Virus record (IMG/VR): IMGVR_UViG_3300046001_009642
Span: 1 to 39,487 of that record
DNA length: 39,487 nt
Direction: 5' to 3' (one strand)
From: a virus
Part shown: one piece after another, positions 27,258 through 35,702 of the stretch
Numbering within the stretch: position 1 is the stretch's first letter
Layout: each line of letters starts with the position of its first letter
Notes under the pieces: generated by a model
Seen by the model: the letters and a program-made list of their open reading frames with translations, nothing else
Told to the model about the DNA's origin: nothing
Databases searched by the model: none
Program-made: the position numbers and the translations under genes

Positions 27258-29695
27258 GCACCCCAACCTACTTCGGGGGTCAACCCTCCAACATGGGGCG
27301 CGTCACGGCGCTACCCGCCACAACCTTTGCCGAACTGGTCGAGCAGTTCATCGCTGCACCCATCGCGCTCGGGATCACTCAGGCCGAGATGCAAGCTCTG
27401 CCCGAGGCCGAGCAGAACGAAAAGAAGAAGACCGCTTACCTCGTGCCGGCCGTGTTCAAGACGAGCCCGAGCCCGCGCCAAACCGGCTCGGCCACACACT
27501 GCAACCTGTTATTCATCGACGTCGACGATCCCAAAGAGGCGAGCCGCATCATCAACGCCGGAGTCAACATTCTCCTCGGCGACATGTCGGCCGTCGTCTG
27601 GCACACCGCACGCTCGGTGCCCGACCGCCCGCGTCTCCGCATTATGGTGCCGGCGAGCGGCGTGCCCGTCGCTCAATACGCCATGGCCGTGACCGGTCTG
27701 GCCGGCTTGCTCGGGATGAACGACCTGACGCACGAGTCCAAGGTCGCGGTGCAGCCCATGTATTTACCCGTCGAGTATACGGACATGGTCGAGGGCCCGA
27801 TAGTCTACAGTAAAACCGATGGCACGGTGTTCGACCACTCGCAGCTGGTCGAGCTCGAAGGGCTCAAGCGCACGACCGACGAGGTGGTCGACGTCGACAT
27901 CGGCGACATCGAGTACCTGCGCGCACCGCTGGAAGACGTCACCGTCGAAGAGGTAGCCGACGCTCTCAGCAAGGTCGACCCCGCTTGCTCGCACCAAGAG
28001 TGGGTCGAGGTTGGCATGGGTTTGAAGCATCAGTTCGGCGCGGCCGGCTTCGACCTCTGGGATCAATGGTCGGCCCAGTCCAAGGACAAGTACCCCCAGC
28101 AGTCCGAGATGAAGAAAAAGTGGGAGTCGTTCCGAGCGAACCCCAAGGACCGCGTTCCCACCACGATTCGCAGCGTCATCAAGGTCGCAGTCGAGGCGGG
28201 CTGGAACAACCGACCCATCGCCGGCCGCATGTTCGAGAGCGCCCGCGAGTGGATTCGCGACTCGGCACGCACACCGGAAGACCTGTTGGTGCATGGAGCC
28301 AAACGCATCGCCAAGCTGGGCGCCGTAGTGGGCCCCCTAGAGCAGAAGGTCCTAGTCGCCGACCTGTTCGGCGCGACCAAGTCGCGAGGGCTACGCGGCC
28401 CCACCGTGGTGGACTTAGCTAAGGAGATTCGCCGGCTATCCTCAGCGGCGACGCGGGCCAACAGTTCGCAGCCCCCATGGGCGACCGGCATCGTGTTCCT
28501 CACTGCGCCCAATCTGTTTTTCCGCTACCTCGACAACCGCAAGATGCGCGGCGAGGTGGTCGACCTCATCTACAAGAGCCCCAACCCCGAGATCAGCGCA
28601 CGCGACTACCTCATTCACGACATCGGCATCCCCGTCGTCGAGAACCTGCGTTACAACCCCGCCGAAACTAAGCGGGTGTTCACGCACGAGGGCGTGCCCT
28701 ACATCAACACCTATCGCCCGACCTACGCACGCCCCGACAAGAGCATGGCCATTGAGGCCGGCGCGCTCTACCTGCGGCACGCGCAGAACCTATTGGGCGA
28801 TCCGTATTGGATCACCTTCACCGATTGGGTCGCGTACCAAGTCCAGCACTCGGGGAAAAAGATTCGCTGGGCGCCGGCTATCCAGTCGGGCGTCGGCGGC
28901 GGCAAGGGGTTCCTCGCGTACATCCTCACGCTCATCCTCGGCCAATCTAACGTGCAACGACTGGCGGCCGAGCACATCCTCGAAGGCAATCACAACGGCT
29001 GGGCGGCGGGATCGCAGCTCACCGTCGTCGACGAGGTTCGCATCATCGGGCCGAACCGGCACCGGATCATGGACAAGTTAAAGCCCGTCATCTCCGACGA
29101 CATGGTTTCGGTTCGGCAGATTTACGAGCCGGTCATGACCTGTCCCAACGTGACGAACTATCTTTTCTTCACGAACTATCACGACTCTCTCGCGGTTCAC
29201 TCGGACGACCGGCGCTACTTCTACGTCGAGTCACCGCTGCAAACCAAGAAGCAGATTCTCAACCTCGGGCCGACCTACTTCGACGACCTCTATCGGGACG
29301 CGACACGTTTGGCCGGCGGGTTGCGTGCGTTCTTCGAGGCGTGGCCTATCTCGAAAAACTTCGAGCCCGAAGGCCGTGCCCCCATGACGCCATTCCTACG
29401 CACGCTCGCCATGCAGACCGCGACCCCGCTCGCCCGCGCTGTGCTCGACACGATCCACGATCAGCCGCACCCGCTCGTGCGGAAGGACCTTGTATCGCTT
29501 ACAGCACTACGCGCAATGATGCCGACCAACAACCTGCCACCGTTCACCGACCAAGGGCTCAGCTCTATCCTGCGCGAAGAAGGATTCGTTTCGGTCGGCC
29601 GCCACCAGATCGACGGCGCCACGCACGCCCTGTGGACGATGGACCCCGACCTCGACACCGCCGCACGGGCGCAGCAAAGAATGGATTTGCTGTAA
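27254..29695 (+). CDS. Primase-helicase (AEP-like, PriCT and DUF5906-type ATPase)
   Basis: 813 aa. The N-terminal region has LLFIDVDDP (85-93), WHTARS and RLRIMVP (127-133), resembling an archaeo-eukaryotic-primase-like domain. Residues near 225-320 (VADALSKVDPACSHQEWVEV, then GMGLKHQFGAAGF and KKKWESFR) fit a PriCT-2-type linker. The C-terminal part is an SF3/D5-style helicase: Walker A GVGGGKGF (546-553, with GKG in place of GK[ST]), Walker B VVDEV (D593/E594), followed by NYLFFTNYHDSLAVHSDDRR, as in DUF5906 proteins. It would prime and unwind DNA at the phage fork. The ATG at 27254 is chosen over an in-frame GTG-type start 9 bases upstream because of the ATGA overlap. Confidence 0.82.
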   Translation: MSTPTYFGGQPSNMGRVTALPATTFAELVEQFIAAPIALGITQAEMQALPEAEQNEKKKTAYLVPAVFKTSPSPRQTGSATHCNLLFIDVDDPKEASRIINAGVNILLGDMSAVVWHTARSVPDRPRLRIMVPASGVPVAQYAMAVTGLAGLLGMNDLTHESKVAVQPMYLPVEYTDMVEGPIVYSKTDGTVFDHSQLVELEGLKRTTDEVVDVDIGDIEYLRAPLEDVTVEEVADALSKVDPACSHQEWVEVGMGLKHQFGAAGFDLWDQWSAQSKDKYPQQSEMKKKWESFRANPKDRVPTTIRSVIKVAVEAGWNNRPIAGRMFESAREWIRDSARTPEDLLVHGAKRIAKLGAVVGPLEQKVLVADLFGATKSRGLRGPTVVDLAKEIRRLSSAATRANSSQPPWATGIVFLTAPNLFFRYLDNRKMRGEVVDLIYKSPNPEISARDYLIHDIGIPVVENLRYNPAETKRVFTHEGVPYINTYRPTYARPDKSMAIEAGALYLRHAQNLLGDPYWITFTDWVAYQVQHSGKKIRWAPAIQSGVGGGKGFLAYILTLILGQSNVQRLAAEHILEGNHNGWAAGSQLTVVDEVRIIGPNRHRIMDKLKPVISDDMVSVRQIYEPVMTCPNVTNYLFFTNYHDSLAVHSDDRRYFYVESPLQTKKQILNLGPTYFDDLYRDATRLAGGLRAFFEAWPISKNFEPEGRAPMTPFLRTLAMQTATPLARAVLDTIHDQPHPLVRKDLVSLTALRAMMPTNNLPPFTDQGLSSILREEGFVSVGRHQIDGATHALWTMDPDLDTAARAQQRMDLL

Positions 29696-29728
29696 AATTA
29701 TTAAGCAAACCGCTTGACGACCGAACAG
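29695..29728 (+). promoter_or_regulatory. Putative promoter/operator with ACCGAACAG
   Basis: AAATTATTAAG (29695-29705), TTGACG (29714-29719) and ACCGAACAG (29720-29728) lie between the primase stop and the ATG at 29750. The same elements in the same order occur at 13004-13043, but with 13 instead of 6 bases between the start of TTGAC and ACCGAACAG. Probably starts transcription of the downstream replication genes or is an operator for it. Confidence 0.5.
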
Positions 29729-29749
29729 AAACAGTTTTTGTTTTAACCC

Positions 29750-30007
29750 ATGCCCAACGACCCGACACCCATTGAAGTTCAGGCGGCCATGATTGCCGAC
29801 CTCGAAGCCCGTCTAAAGTTAGCCGACGAGAAACAGTTCTACACCGCATCGCAGAACGCTGCGCTGCGTGTGGCCCTCACCGACCTCCGCGCCGCCGGCC
29901 TTTCCCTCATGGAGCGCAGCACCGAGGCCGACTGGTACGCCGCTGACCTCAAGGTCGCCGTCATCAAAGCCGACATCGCTTTGGATACCCCACCCTACTC
30001 TGTCTGA
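29750..30007 (+). CDS. Hypothetical 85-aa protein
   Basis: Begins MPNDPTPIEVQAAMIADLEA; a helical protein with heptads in ADLEARLKLADEKQFY and LRVALTDLRAAGLSLMER. Small coiled-coil-type proteins like this are frequent in phage replication operons. No specific family recognised. Confidence 0.5.
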   Translation: MPNDPTPIEVQAAMIADLEARLKLADEKQFYTASQNAALRVALTDLRAAGLSLMERSTEADWYAADLKVAVIKADIALDTPPYSV

Positions 30008-30032
30008 GAAATAACAACCAACAAAATACAAC

Positions 30033-30539
30033 ATGTCCCTAGAAGATAGTATCAATAAACTCACGGTCGCAGTTGAGAACCTGACCCAGACCATCACCAC
30101 GCTCAACGCTGCGCCAGTACTGGCAGGGGCCAATACCCCCGAAGTTCTTGCAAATCCCGAGCCCACGCCGGCGCCAGCCGTTGAGCCCGAGACGCCGAAA
30201 AAGTCGCGCAAGAAAGCCGCCGCACTGCCTACCACGTTTCAAGAAGCTCACCAAGCCGCTGACGAGCTCATTGCTAAGCACTCACTGGAGCCAGCCGCCG
30301 AGCCCGAGGTGGCCATTGCCGTCGAGCCCGAGCCCGTCACCGGTGCCATGCACGAGTCTGTGAAGATCACACTCCAAGACATTCGCGAGCTGGCCCAAGT
30401 CGCTCTCGACAACGACAAGCTCTCGGGCGTGATTGCGATCAACAAGAAGTTCGGCCTTCGCCGCATTTCCGAAGCGACGGAAGAGCAGTACGCCGAGATT
30501 CACGAACTCCTTACCAAGCTCACCCATGGGACGTCGTAA
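30033..30539 (+). CDS. Hypothetical 168-aa protein with Pro/Glu-rich linker
   Basis: N-terminal helix with heptads (MSLEDSINKLTVAVENLTQT), an Ala/Pro/Glu linker with a Lys patch (TPKKSRKKAA), and a C-terminal helical domain (VKITLQDIRELAQVALDNDK, then INKKFGLRRISEATEEQYAE). The C-terminal part, with FG..RISE..EE.Y, recalls a small domain I associate with phage proteins near recombination and ssDNA-binding genes. Overlaps the DUF2800 gene by 14 bases. The leader is A/C-rich without SD. Confidence 0.55.
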   Translation: MSLEDSINKLTVAVENLTQTITTLNAAPVLAGANTPEVLANPEPTPAPAVEPETPKKSRKKAAALPTTFQEAHQAADELIAKHSLEPAAEPEVAIAVEPEPVTGAMHESVKITLQDIRELAQVALDNDKLSGVIAINKKFGLRRISEATEEQYAEIHELLTKLTHGTS

Positions 30540-31686
30540 CCGCATCGACGTTGGACCGTCGGCCGCCCATCGGTGGTCGCGTTGCACCGCTTCGCCTCAG
30601 TACATCCTCGATAACGCGGATCAGCTGGGCGAGGACTCGTCGGTCTATGCTGACGAGGGTACGCTCGCGCACGACGTGGCCAATCGCATGCTAACCGAGC
30701 AACCCGTGCCCGCTGACGTGCCTGAGATTATGATCCAGCACGTCAACGGCTACGTTAAGCACGTCATGTCCCACTACACGATGGGCTCGACGTTGCTCGT
30801 GGAGCAAAAGGTTCCCCTGTTTTACTTGCCCGACCGCAACGGGCTGGTCGACGCATCCATTCGCCGGCCCGACGCCATCTTCATCGATGACCTCAAGTAC
30901 GGCGTGGGCGTGTCGGTCTATGCCTACGAGAACGAGCAACTGGCAATCTATGCCGAGTCGCTCATCCAACTTTGGGAGGCCGCGCTGGATTTCCCAGACG
31001 ACCTTCCAGTCCACCTGACAATCTACCAACCCAGAGATCGTAACGATTCCGAGCCTGTCCGTACATGGTCACTCACTCGCGGAGAGTTGCGTTCCTTTGC
31101 CGCCGAACTGGGCTGCAAAGCTGCTATTGCCCTATCAGGCAATGGCACTTTCGGCCCGTCTGACAAGGCGTGCAAATTTTGCCCAGCCAAGGGTATTTGC
31201 ACCGCTTACGGCAACGAGGGTTTGGTAGCATTGCCCGAGGAAGCCCGCCCCATACAGATGCCTGACGTCAAGTCCCTCACTCGTGAACAACGCGTGAAGG
31301 TACTAGCCGCCAAGAAGCTGTTGAAGGATTGGCTTGAAGCAGTCGAAGACCAAGAGGTCGGCGACCTCATGGCGGGCGCAACCCCCATGGGCTATAAACT
31401 GGTTACTGGTAAATCGAATCGCGTCTGGAAAGACGCCGAAGCGGCCCAGACCTTGTTAAGCAACCACCTTGGTATCGATACCACGAGGCCGAGAGCCGAC
31501 CTCATTTCGCCCAAACAGGCGGAAGAAGCTCTCAAGGGGATCGAACTGTCGGCGCGCTTCAAAACGCGTTTGCAGTCCCTGATTACTAAGCCCGAAGGCA
31601 AACCAACTCTCGTCTCCGAAGACGATAAGCGGCCAGCCCTCGATTATAGCACCGCTCAAGGACTCGAAAACCTCGATGTCATTTGA
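30526..31686 (+). CDS. DUF2800 protein (RecB/Cas4-like PD-(D/E)XK nuclease)
   Basis: 386 aa from the ATG at 30526. The start PSAAHRWSRCTASP and YADEGTLAHDVAN match the beginning of DUF2800. AIFIDDLKYGVG carries the D...(D/E)xK core, followed by ENEQLAIYAESL as in RecB-type nucleases. CKFCPAKGICTAYG is the Cys cluster near the C-terminal end of the nuclease core. It probably acts as a DNA exonuclease in recombination together with the DUF2815 protein encoded next, as in many phages. The alternative upstream start lies inside the previous gene and is rejected. Confidence 0.85.
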   Translation: MGRRNRIDVGPSAAHRWSRCTASPQYILDNADQLGEDSSVYADEGTLAHDVANRMLTEQPVPADVPEIMIQHVNGYVKHVMSHYTMGSTLLVEQKVPLFYLPDRNGLVDASIRRPDAIFIDDLKYGVGVSVYAYENEQLAIYAESLIQLWEAALDFPDDLPVHLTIYQPRDRNDSEPVRTWSLTRGELRSFAAELGCKAAIALSGNGTFGPSDKACKFCPAKGICTAYGNEGLVALPEEARPIQMPDVKSLTREQRVKVLAAKKLLKDWLEAVEDQEVGDLMAGATPMGYKLVTGKSNRVWKDAEAAQTLLSNHLGIDTTRPRADLISPKQAEEALKGIELSARFKTRLQSLITKPEGKPTLVSEDDKRPALDYSTAQGLENLDVI

Positions 31687-31706
31687 GCACAACCTGAAAC
31701 ACTGAT

Positions 31707-32249
31707 ATGTCTAACGAACAAAAAACCAACGTAAAGCTAGTCAACGCTCGCCTGTCCTTCCCCGCTCTCTTCCGTCCTAAAAAGGGCCCAGAAGAGAACA
31801 GCAAAGAGGCGTTCAGCGCGACCTTCATCCTCGATAAAAAGACCAACGCCTCCTCGATCAAAGCGATCAAGGACATGATTGCCCAGATCGTCCGCGACGA
31901 TTTCAAAGGCAAGACCCCACCGAAGATTTGCCTCCGCGACGGCGCTGAGAAAGAGCTCGATGGCTACGGCGAAGACGTGATGTTTATCTCGGCCCGTTGC
32001 GACCGCCGCCCTCAAGTGGTGAACCGCGACATGAGCCCGCTCGTCGAAGACGATGGCAAACCGTACGCCGGTTGCTACGTCAATGCGACCGTGCGCCTCT
32101 GGGCTCAGGACAACAAGTTTGGCAAACGCATCAACGCCCAGCTCCGCGCTGTGCAATTCGTCAAGGACGGCGCTCCGTTCGGCGAAGGCACGGTCGACGT
32201 GAGTAAGGAGTTTGAAGCTCTGCCCGATGAAGATGAGGGCGCCATCTAA
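31707..32249 (+). CDS. DUF2815 protein, ssDNA-binding protein-like
   Basis: 180 aa. Features of the family: VKLVNARLSFPALFRPKKG at the start, FSATFILDKKTNASSIKAIK, VNATVRLWAQDNKFGKRINA and an acidic tail (EALPDEDEGAI). The acidic C-terminal tip is typical of single-strand binding proteins that recruit partners. Position between DUF2800 and the polymerase fits replication/recombination. No SD seen. Confidence 0.85.
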   Translation: MSNEQKTNVKLVNARLSFPALFRPKKGPEENSKEAFSATFILDKKTNASSIKAIKDMIAQIVRDDFKGKTPPKICLRDGAEKELDGYGEDVMFISARCDRRPQVVNRDMSPLVEDDGKPYAGCYVNATVRLWAQDNKFGKRINAQLRAVQFVKDGAPFGEGTVDVSKEFEALPDEDEGAI

Positions 32250-32250
32250 C

Positions 32251-32436
32251 ATGGACCGCCCACACGTCATGCAGCAAGCGGCTGAAATCGCTCTGCTGTT
32301 GGACTCCGATCCAGTGCTGGCCGCTCAGATCAAAGAACACATGCCTGTTTCCCGCTTGCTCGACTTGCTCGACCTGTCCGGTGACCAGTTGTGGGCTTCG
32401 ATGCAGAAACCAGAAACTGTCGAAACTGTTGATTGA
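32251..32436 (+). CDS. Hypothetical 61-aa acidic helical protein
   Basis: ATG at 32251, one base after the DUF2815 stop. Helices ALLLDSDPVLAAQIKEHM and SRLLDLLDLSGDQLW, then a short tail. Not recognised; perhaps a partner of the replication proteins. Confidence 0.45.
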   Translation: MDRPHVMQQAAEIALLLDSDPVLAAQIKEHMPVSRLLDLLDLSGDQLWASMQKPETVETVD

Positions 32437-32483
32437 TTAAGGCGCGACTGAGCAACCTGCGTAGTGGTGGCTCAACTATTTTT

Positions 32484-32663
32484 ATGGCCAACTCTATCCT
32501 CTCAACCCTCGTTGCTTTTGCCCTCGGGTTGTTTGTCGCGTCCGTCATTACCGAGTATCGCGCTAAACGAGATTACAATCATGCCGGCGCTCTTACGGGG
32601 ATATGGTCTTTTTACATCATCCTCGCGGTGTTTTTGATTAAGCTCGGCATCTTCCTCGCATGA
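32484..32663 (+). CDS. Two-span membrane protein (59 aa)
   Basis: ATG at 32484 preferred over an upstream TTG. MANSILSTLVAFALGLFVAS is the first span, GIWSFYIILAVFLIKLGIFL the second, joined by a charged loop (EYRAKRDYNHAG). The stop overlaps the polymerase ATG (ATGA). Membrane peptides inside replication operons are common in phages; the role is unknown (holin-like is possible). Confidence 0.5.
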   Translation: MANSILSTLVAFALGLFVASVITEYRAKRDYNHAGALTGIWSFYIILAVFLIKLGIFLA

Positions 32664-34645
32664 TCGAAGACGTACACTTTGACATTGAGACGCGTAGCCG
32701 CATCGACCTTACCGTCGTAGGCGCTGACCGCTACGGCTGCGACCCGAGCACCGAGATATTCATGGGCGCCGTCGGTTCGTCAGACCCCGCGTCGCCGGTC
32801 TACCTTTGGGTTAATCCGAAGTTCCATGACGCCGGCATACCATCGGACGCAGGTGCCGAGGACATGCTCAAAAACGCCAAACGCGTACACGCCCACAACA
32901 CCGGTTTCGAGCAACCGGTCTGTGCAGGTACAAACATGTTTACGCATATCGGGCTTGATCAGTGGCGATGCACGCAAGCCATGGCCCGCATGGCCGGTTT
33001 GCCTGAGTCGCTCGAAAATTGTGGTGAAGCTCTCAATATCAAATCGAAGAAGAGCCCACGCGGCAAAGCCCTCATTAAGTTTTTCTCCCAGCCTCGCGAA
33101 GAGGATGGCCAGTTCAACGAGCCTCGCGACCACCGTGCAGAGTGGGCCGAGTTCTGCGAGTATTGCCGGCAAGACGTACGCGCCGAGCGCGAGATTCACG
33201 CCAAACTGAAACACCGATTTTCTCTGGTCGACGAGAACTTAGCGACCTACCAATTTACGATGCGGATGAACCACATGGGCATCCCCGTAAACGTGCCGGC
33301 CTTGAAGAACGCTCAATCGATTCTCACCGAGGTTCAGTCAGGCATCGTCACCGAGTTCCGCGAGATCACCGGACTCAACCCCACGCAACGGGCAAAGGTC
33401 TTGGAAATGGTGCGCGGCCTCGGGGTCGACATCGACAACATGCAAGCCGACACGTTGGAGAATCCCAACCTGACCAAAGACATTGCCGACAAGGCCAACC
33501 GCGAGCGCGCCGCCAAGATTCTCGACCTCTATTCCAAGGTGTCCTATGCGGCCACGAAGAAGATCACGACCATGCTGGCGTGGGCTTGTCCTGATAACCG
33601 GTTACACGGCGTGCTCAAGTTTTACGGCGCCGGCACCGGCCGTTGGTCAGCTGGCGGCCCTCAGATTCAAAACGCCAAGAAGGCCACGCCGGCCATGCGC
33701 CCGATCACTCACGCGGCCTTTGCCTACATCGCCAAGGGCGGCACCGCCGCCGGCATCGACGCCGTCTATGGCGATCCCATTGAAGTGCTGGCCTCGTGCG
33801 TGCGCCACTTTGTGGGCGACCCTAACTGCGAGATTCTCGATGGTGATTACAACGCTATCGAAGCCCGCATCGCGTGCTGGGTATCGGGCGAAGTCGAGGC
33901 TCTGGAAGAATACCGTCGTGGAGTTGACCGTTACCGCACCATGGCCGCCTACATCTACAGCATACCTGTCGACAAGGTCACCAGCGACCAGCGTGAGGTA
34001 GGTAAGCGCGCGATCCTTGGGCTCGGCTACGGCATGGGCGCCGAGAAGTTTATGACCTCGTGCCGCGACATGTATGGCATCGACATTTCGCTTGAAATAT
34101 CCGAGCGGGCCAAGGTGGCGTTTCGCGTAAAGCATAGCCGCATGGCCAAGTGCTGGCGCACTCTCGACGACGCCATCGTCGCTGCGATTCAACGCCCGCA
34201 GAACCCGCCCGCCGAGCTCGGTCGGTTGCGTGTTCATTGCGAGCGCACGGCCGGCATGCTTTACCTCTTTATCACGCTACCCTCGGGTCGCCGGCTGGCG
34301 TACCCATTGCCCGAGATCGTCGCCGACGACCAGTTCGGCCAACAGATAACCTATTGGGGGCAAATCCCGAGCAGCACTCGATGGGGCCGCATCAAACTCT
34401 ACGGCGCAAAAGCGTTCGAGAACGTCTGCCAAGCCATCGCCGCCGATGTCATGTCTCATGGCGCGCGCAAGGCTGAGAGTCTGTGGATGCTACCGTTCGC
34501 GCTCATCCACGACCAAGGTCTGGCGCTGCGCTTGAAAGGTCAGACGGCCGATCAGTTCTCTGCCGCGTTGGCCACGCTGCCCGCATGGGCGCAGGGTTTA
34601 CCGCTCAAGGTCGAGTCCAAGATCATGCCCTACTACTCAAAATGA
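32660..34645 (+). CDS. Family A DNA polymerase with 3'-5' exonuclease domain
   Basis: 661 aa. The DnaQ-type exonuclease has FDIETRS (D8, E10), HNTGFEQ and YCRQDVRAER, so proofreading residues look intact. The polymerase part has NPTQRAKV, then motif A DGDYNAIEARIA (D396), motif B REVGKRAILGLGYGMG (R445, K449), and motif C IHDQG (H617, D618, Q619). Motif C has Gln where most family A enzymes have Glu, while the essential Asp is kept. It has no 5'-3' exonuclease domain. It is the replicative polymerase of the phage, coupled by ATGA overlaps to its neighbours. Confidence 0.92.
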   Translation: MIEDVHFDIETRSRIDLTVVGADRYGCDPSTEIFMGAVGSSDPASPVYLWVNPKFHDAGIPSDAGAEDMLKNAKRVHAHNTGFEQPVCAGTNMFTHIGLDQWRCTQAMARMAGLPESLENCGEALNIKSKKSPRGKALIKFFSQPREEDGQFNEPRDHRAEWAEFCEYCRQDVRAEREIHAKLKHRFSLVDENLATYQFTMRMNHMGIPVNVPALKNAQSILTEVQSGIVTEFREITGLNPTQRAKVLEMVRGLGVDIDNMQADTLENPNLTKDIADKANRERAAKILDLYSKVSYAATKKITTMLAWACPDNRLHGVLKFYGAGTGRWSAGGPQIQNAKKATPAMRPITHAAFAYIAKGGTAAGIDAVYGDPIEVLASCVRHFVGDPNCEILDGDYNAIEARIACWVSGEVEALEEYRRGVDRYRTMAAYIYSIPVDKVTSDQREVGKRAILGLGYGMGAEKFMTSCRDMYGIDISLEISERAKVAFRVKHSRMAKCWRTLDDAIVAAIQRPQNPPAELGRLRVHCERTAGMLYLFITLPSGRRLAYPLPEIVADDQFGQQITYWGQIPSSTRWGRIKLYGAKAFENVCQAIAADVMSHGARKAESLWMLPFALIHDQGLALRLKGQTADQFSAALATLPAWAQGLPLKVESKIMPYYSK

Positions 34646-34920
34646 AAATCGCCACCAAGTACCAAATCTTCGACTTGCCGGTTGAGATCACCGACAACGA
34701 CGCCAAGCGGCTCATGCCGCATTTATCAGGCTGGAATCAACTCAACGAGATGTTCCTGCTTGGCGTATCCGAACAAGACCTACGCCGACTCGTCATCCTT
34801 GAAGTGATGAAAGGTCAGCGCCGAACCATCATCAATCGATTGCTTGGCCGCATTGCCAAGATCGAGCGAGCCCGCCAATTTTCCCGCATCCAAAAAACCA
34901 TAAACCAAAACCTAATATGA
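34642..34920 (+). CDS. Hypothetical 92-aa protein
   Basis: ATG at 34642 overlaps the polymerase stop. Begins MKIATKYQIFDLPVEITDND. The middle includes LLGVSEQDLRRLVILEVMKG and the C-terminus is basic and helical (RIAKIERARQFSRIQKTINQ). It may be a small nucleic-acid-binding accessory factor of replication. Not recognised. Confidence 0.5.
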   Translation: MKIATKYQIFDLPVEITDNDAKRLMPHLSGWNQLNEMFLLGVSEQDLRRLVILEVMKGQRRTIINRLLGRIAKIERARQFSRIQKTINQNLI

Positions 34921-35183
34921 GCAAGAATCAGAAATTCTTTGTCGCCGCCAACATCGTTGGAGCGACCACCGTCCACGCCGAGAACATCGAGGAGGCTCAG
35001 AAAAAAGCCCTCAAGATATTCTCCAAGCGGTACACGCTTCAAAAGTTGCCGGCCGGCGTGATGGTCTTCGATCCCGCCAACCCGCCATCGCACTTCGAGG
35101 CGATCCCTAACCCTAACTCGGACTTCGCTCCCGTGCCCACGCCCGAGGCGGCGCCAGCTTCTGAGACGGAGGGCAGCAAATGA
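34917..35183 (+). CDS. Hypothetical 88-aa protein
   Basis: Begins MSKNQKFFVAANIVGATTVH; N-terminal beta-alpha (FFVAANIVGATTVHAENIEE, then AQKKALKIFSK), C-terminal Pro/Ala tail ending TEGSK. The last codons include the SD (GGAGG) of the next gene. Not recognised. Confidence 0.45.
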   Translation: MSKNQKFFVAANIVGATTVHAENIEEAQKKALKIFSKRYTLQKLPAGVMVFDPANPPSHFEAIPNPNSDFAPVPTPEAAPASETEGSK

Positions 35184-35377
35184 ACAACAATTCTATCTTT
35201 CCTTATATCATATTTTCTTTCGTATTCGCAATAATCGGTTTTGTATTTGGAGCTGCTTTTGGTACTTCGCAGTTTGGTGAAAAATTTGAGCGGGAAGCCG
35301 TTAAAAAAGGTCACGCTGTATGGAGTACCAACGAAAACGGCTACCCTGTATTTAAGTGGAAGGAGTCCTGCAAATGA
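35180..35377 (+). CDS. Single-span membrane protein (65 aa)
   Basis: MNNNSIFPYIIFSFVFAIIG is the start of a span reaching FGAAFG. Then comes EKFEREAVKKGHAVWSTNEN and GYPVFKWKE, where the A-x-x-x-G-H-A-x-W...F-K-W-K pattern is a common soluble tail of small phage membrane proteins (recall). Clear SD GGAGG seven bases upstream. Its codons are visibly more AT-rich than those of its neighbours (ATTCTATCTTTCCTTATATC), so it may be acquired more recently. Confidence 0.55.
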   Translation: MNNNSIFPYIIFSFVFAIIGFVFGAAFGTSQFGEKFEREAVKKGHAVWSTNENGYPVFKWKESCK

Positions 35378-35420
35378 CACCGCATTTCCAGTTTACGGAA
35401 AACGGGAAAGTAATACTCTG

Positions 35421-35702
35421 ATGCTGGAATCGGAACTAGAACGTAAGATCGTCGCGCTCTGCCGCAGTCAGCAGATCGCGACGTACAAGTTTGTCTCTCC
35501 CGCTAATCGGGGAGTGCCAGACCGCATCATACTGTGCAACGGCAAGGCGATGTTCCTCGAACTAAAACAGAAGGGGAAGAAGCCCACTCCACTCCAGCTT
35601 CACGAGATGGGTCGCATCCGTGAAGCCGGTTGTCGGGTGGTTTGGGCTGACAACTTCGACGACGCTCGCATCCTGATTCTGCACTTCGCAGCCAACGCAT
35701 GA
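35421..35702 (+). CDS. VRR-NUC domain nuclease
   Basis: 93 aa from the ATG at 35421. Core motifs: a Glu in the first helix (LESELERKI), GVPDRIIL, then AMFLELKQKGKKPTPLQ, i.e. the D...ExK catalytic pattern of VRR-NUC proteins, ending with an A-D-N-F region. Stand-alone phage versions are thought to act as structure-specific nucleases, possibly in Holliday junction resolution. Stop overlaps the SNF2 helicase ATG by 4 bases; the pair is a frequent phage combination. Confidence 0.88.
   Translation: MLESELERKIVALCRSQQIATYKFVSPANRGVPDRIILCNGKAMFLELKQKGKKPTPLQLHEMGRIREAGCRVVWADNFDDARILILHFAANA

Noticed and set aside
35374-35421. 15-codon ORF MTPHFQFTENGKVIL filling the gap before VRR-NUC
   Set aside because: It has neat overlaps on both sides but is too short to support as a gene; it may be only a translational bridge.
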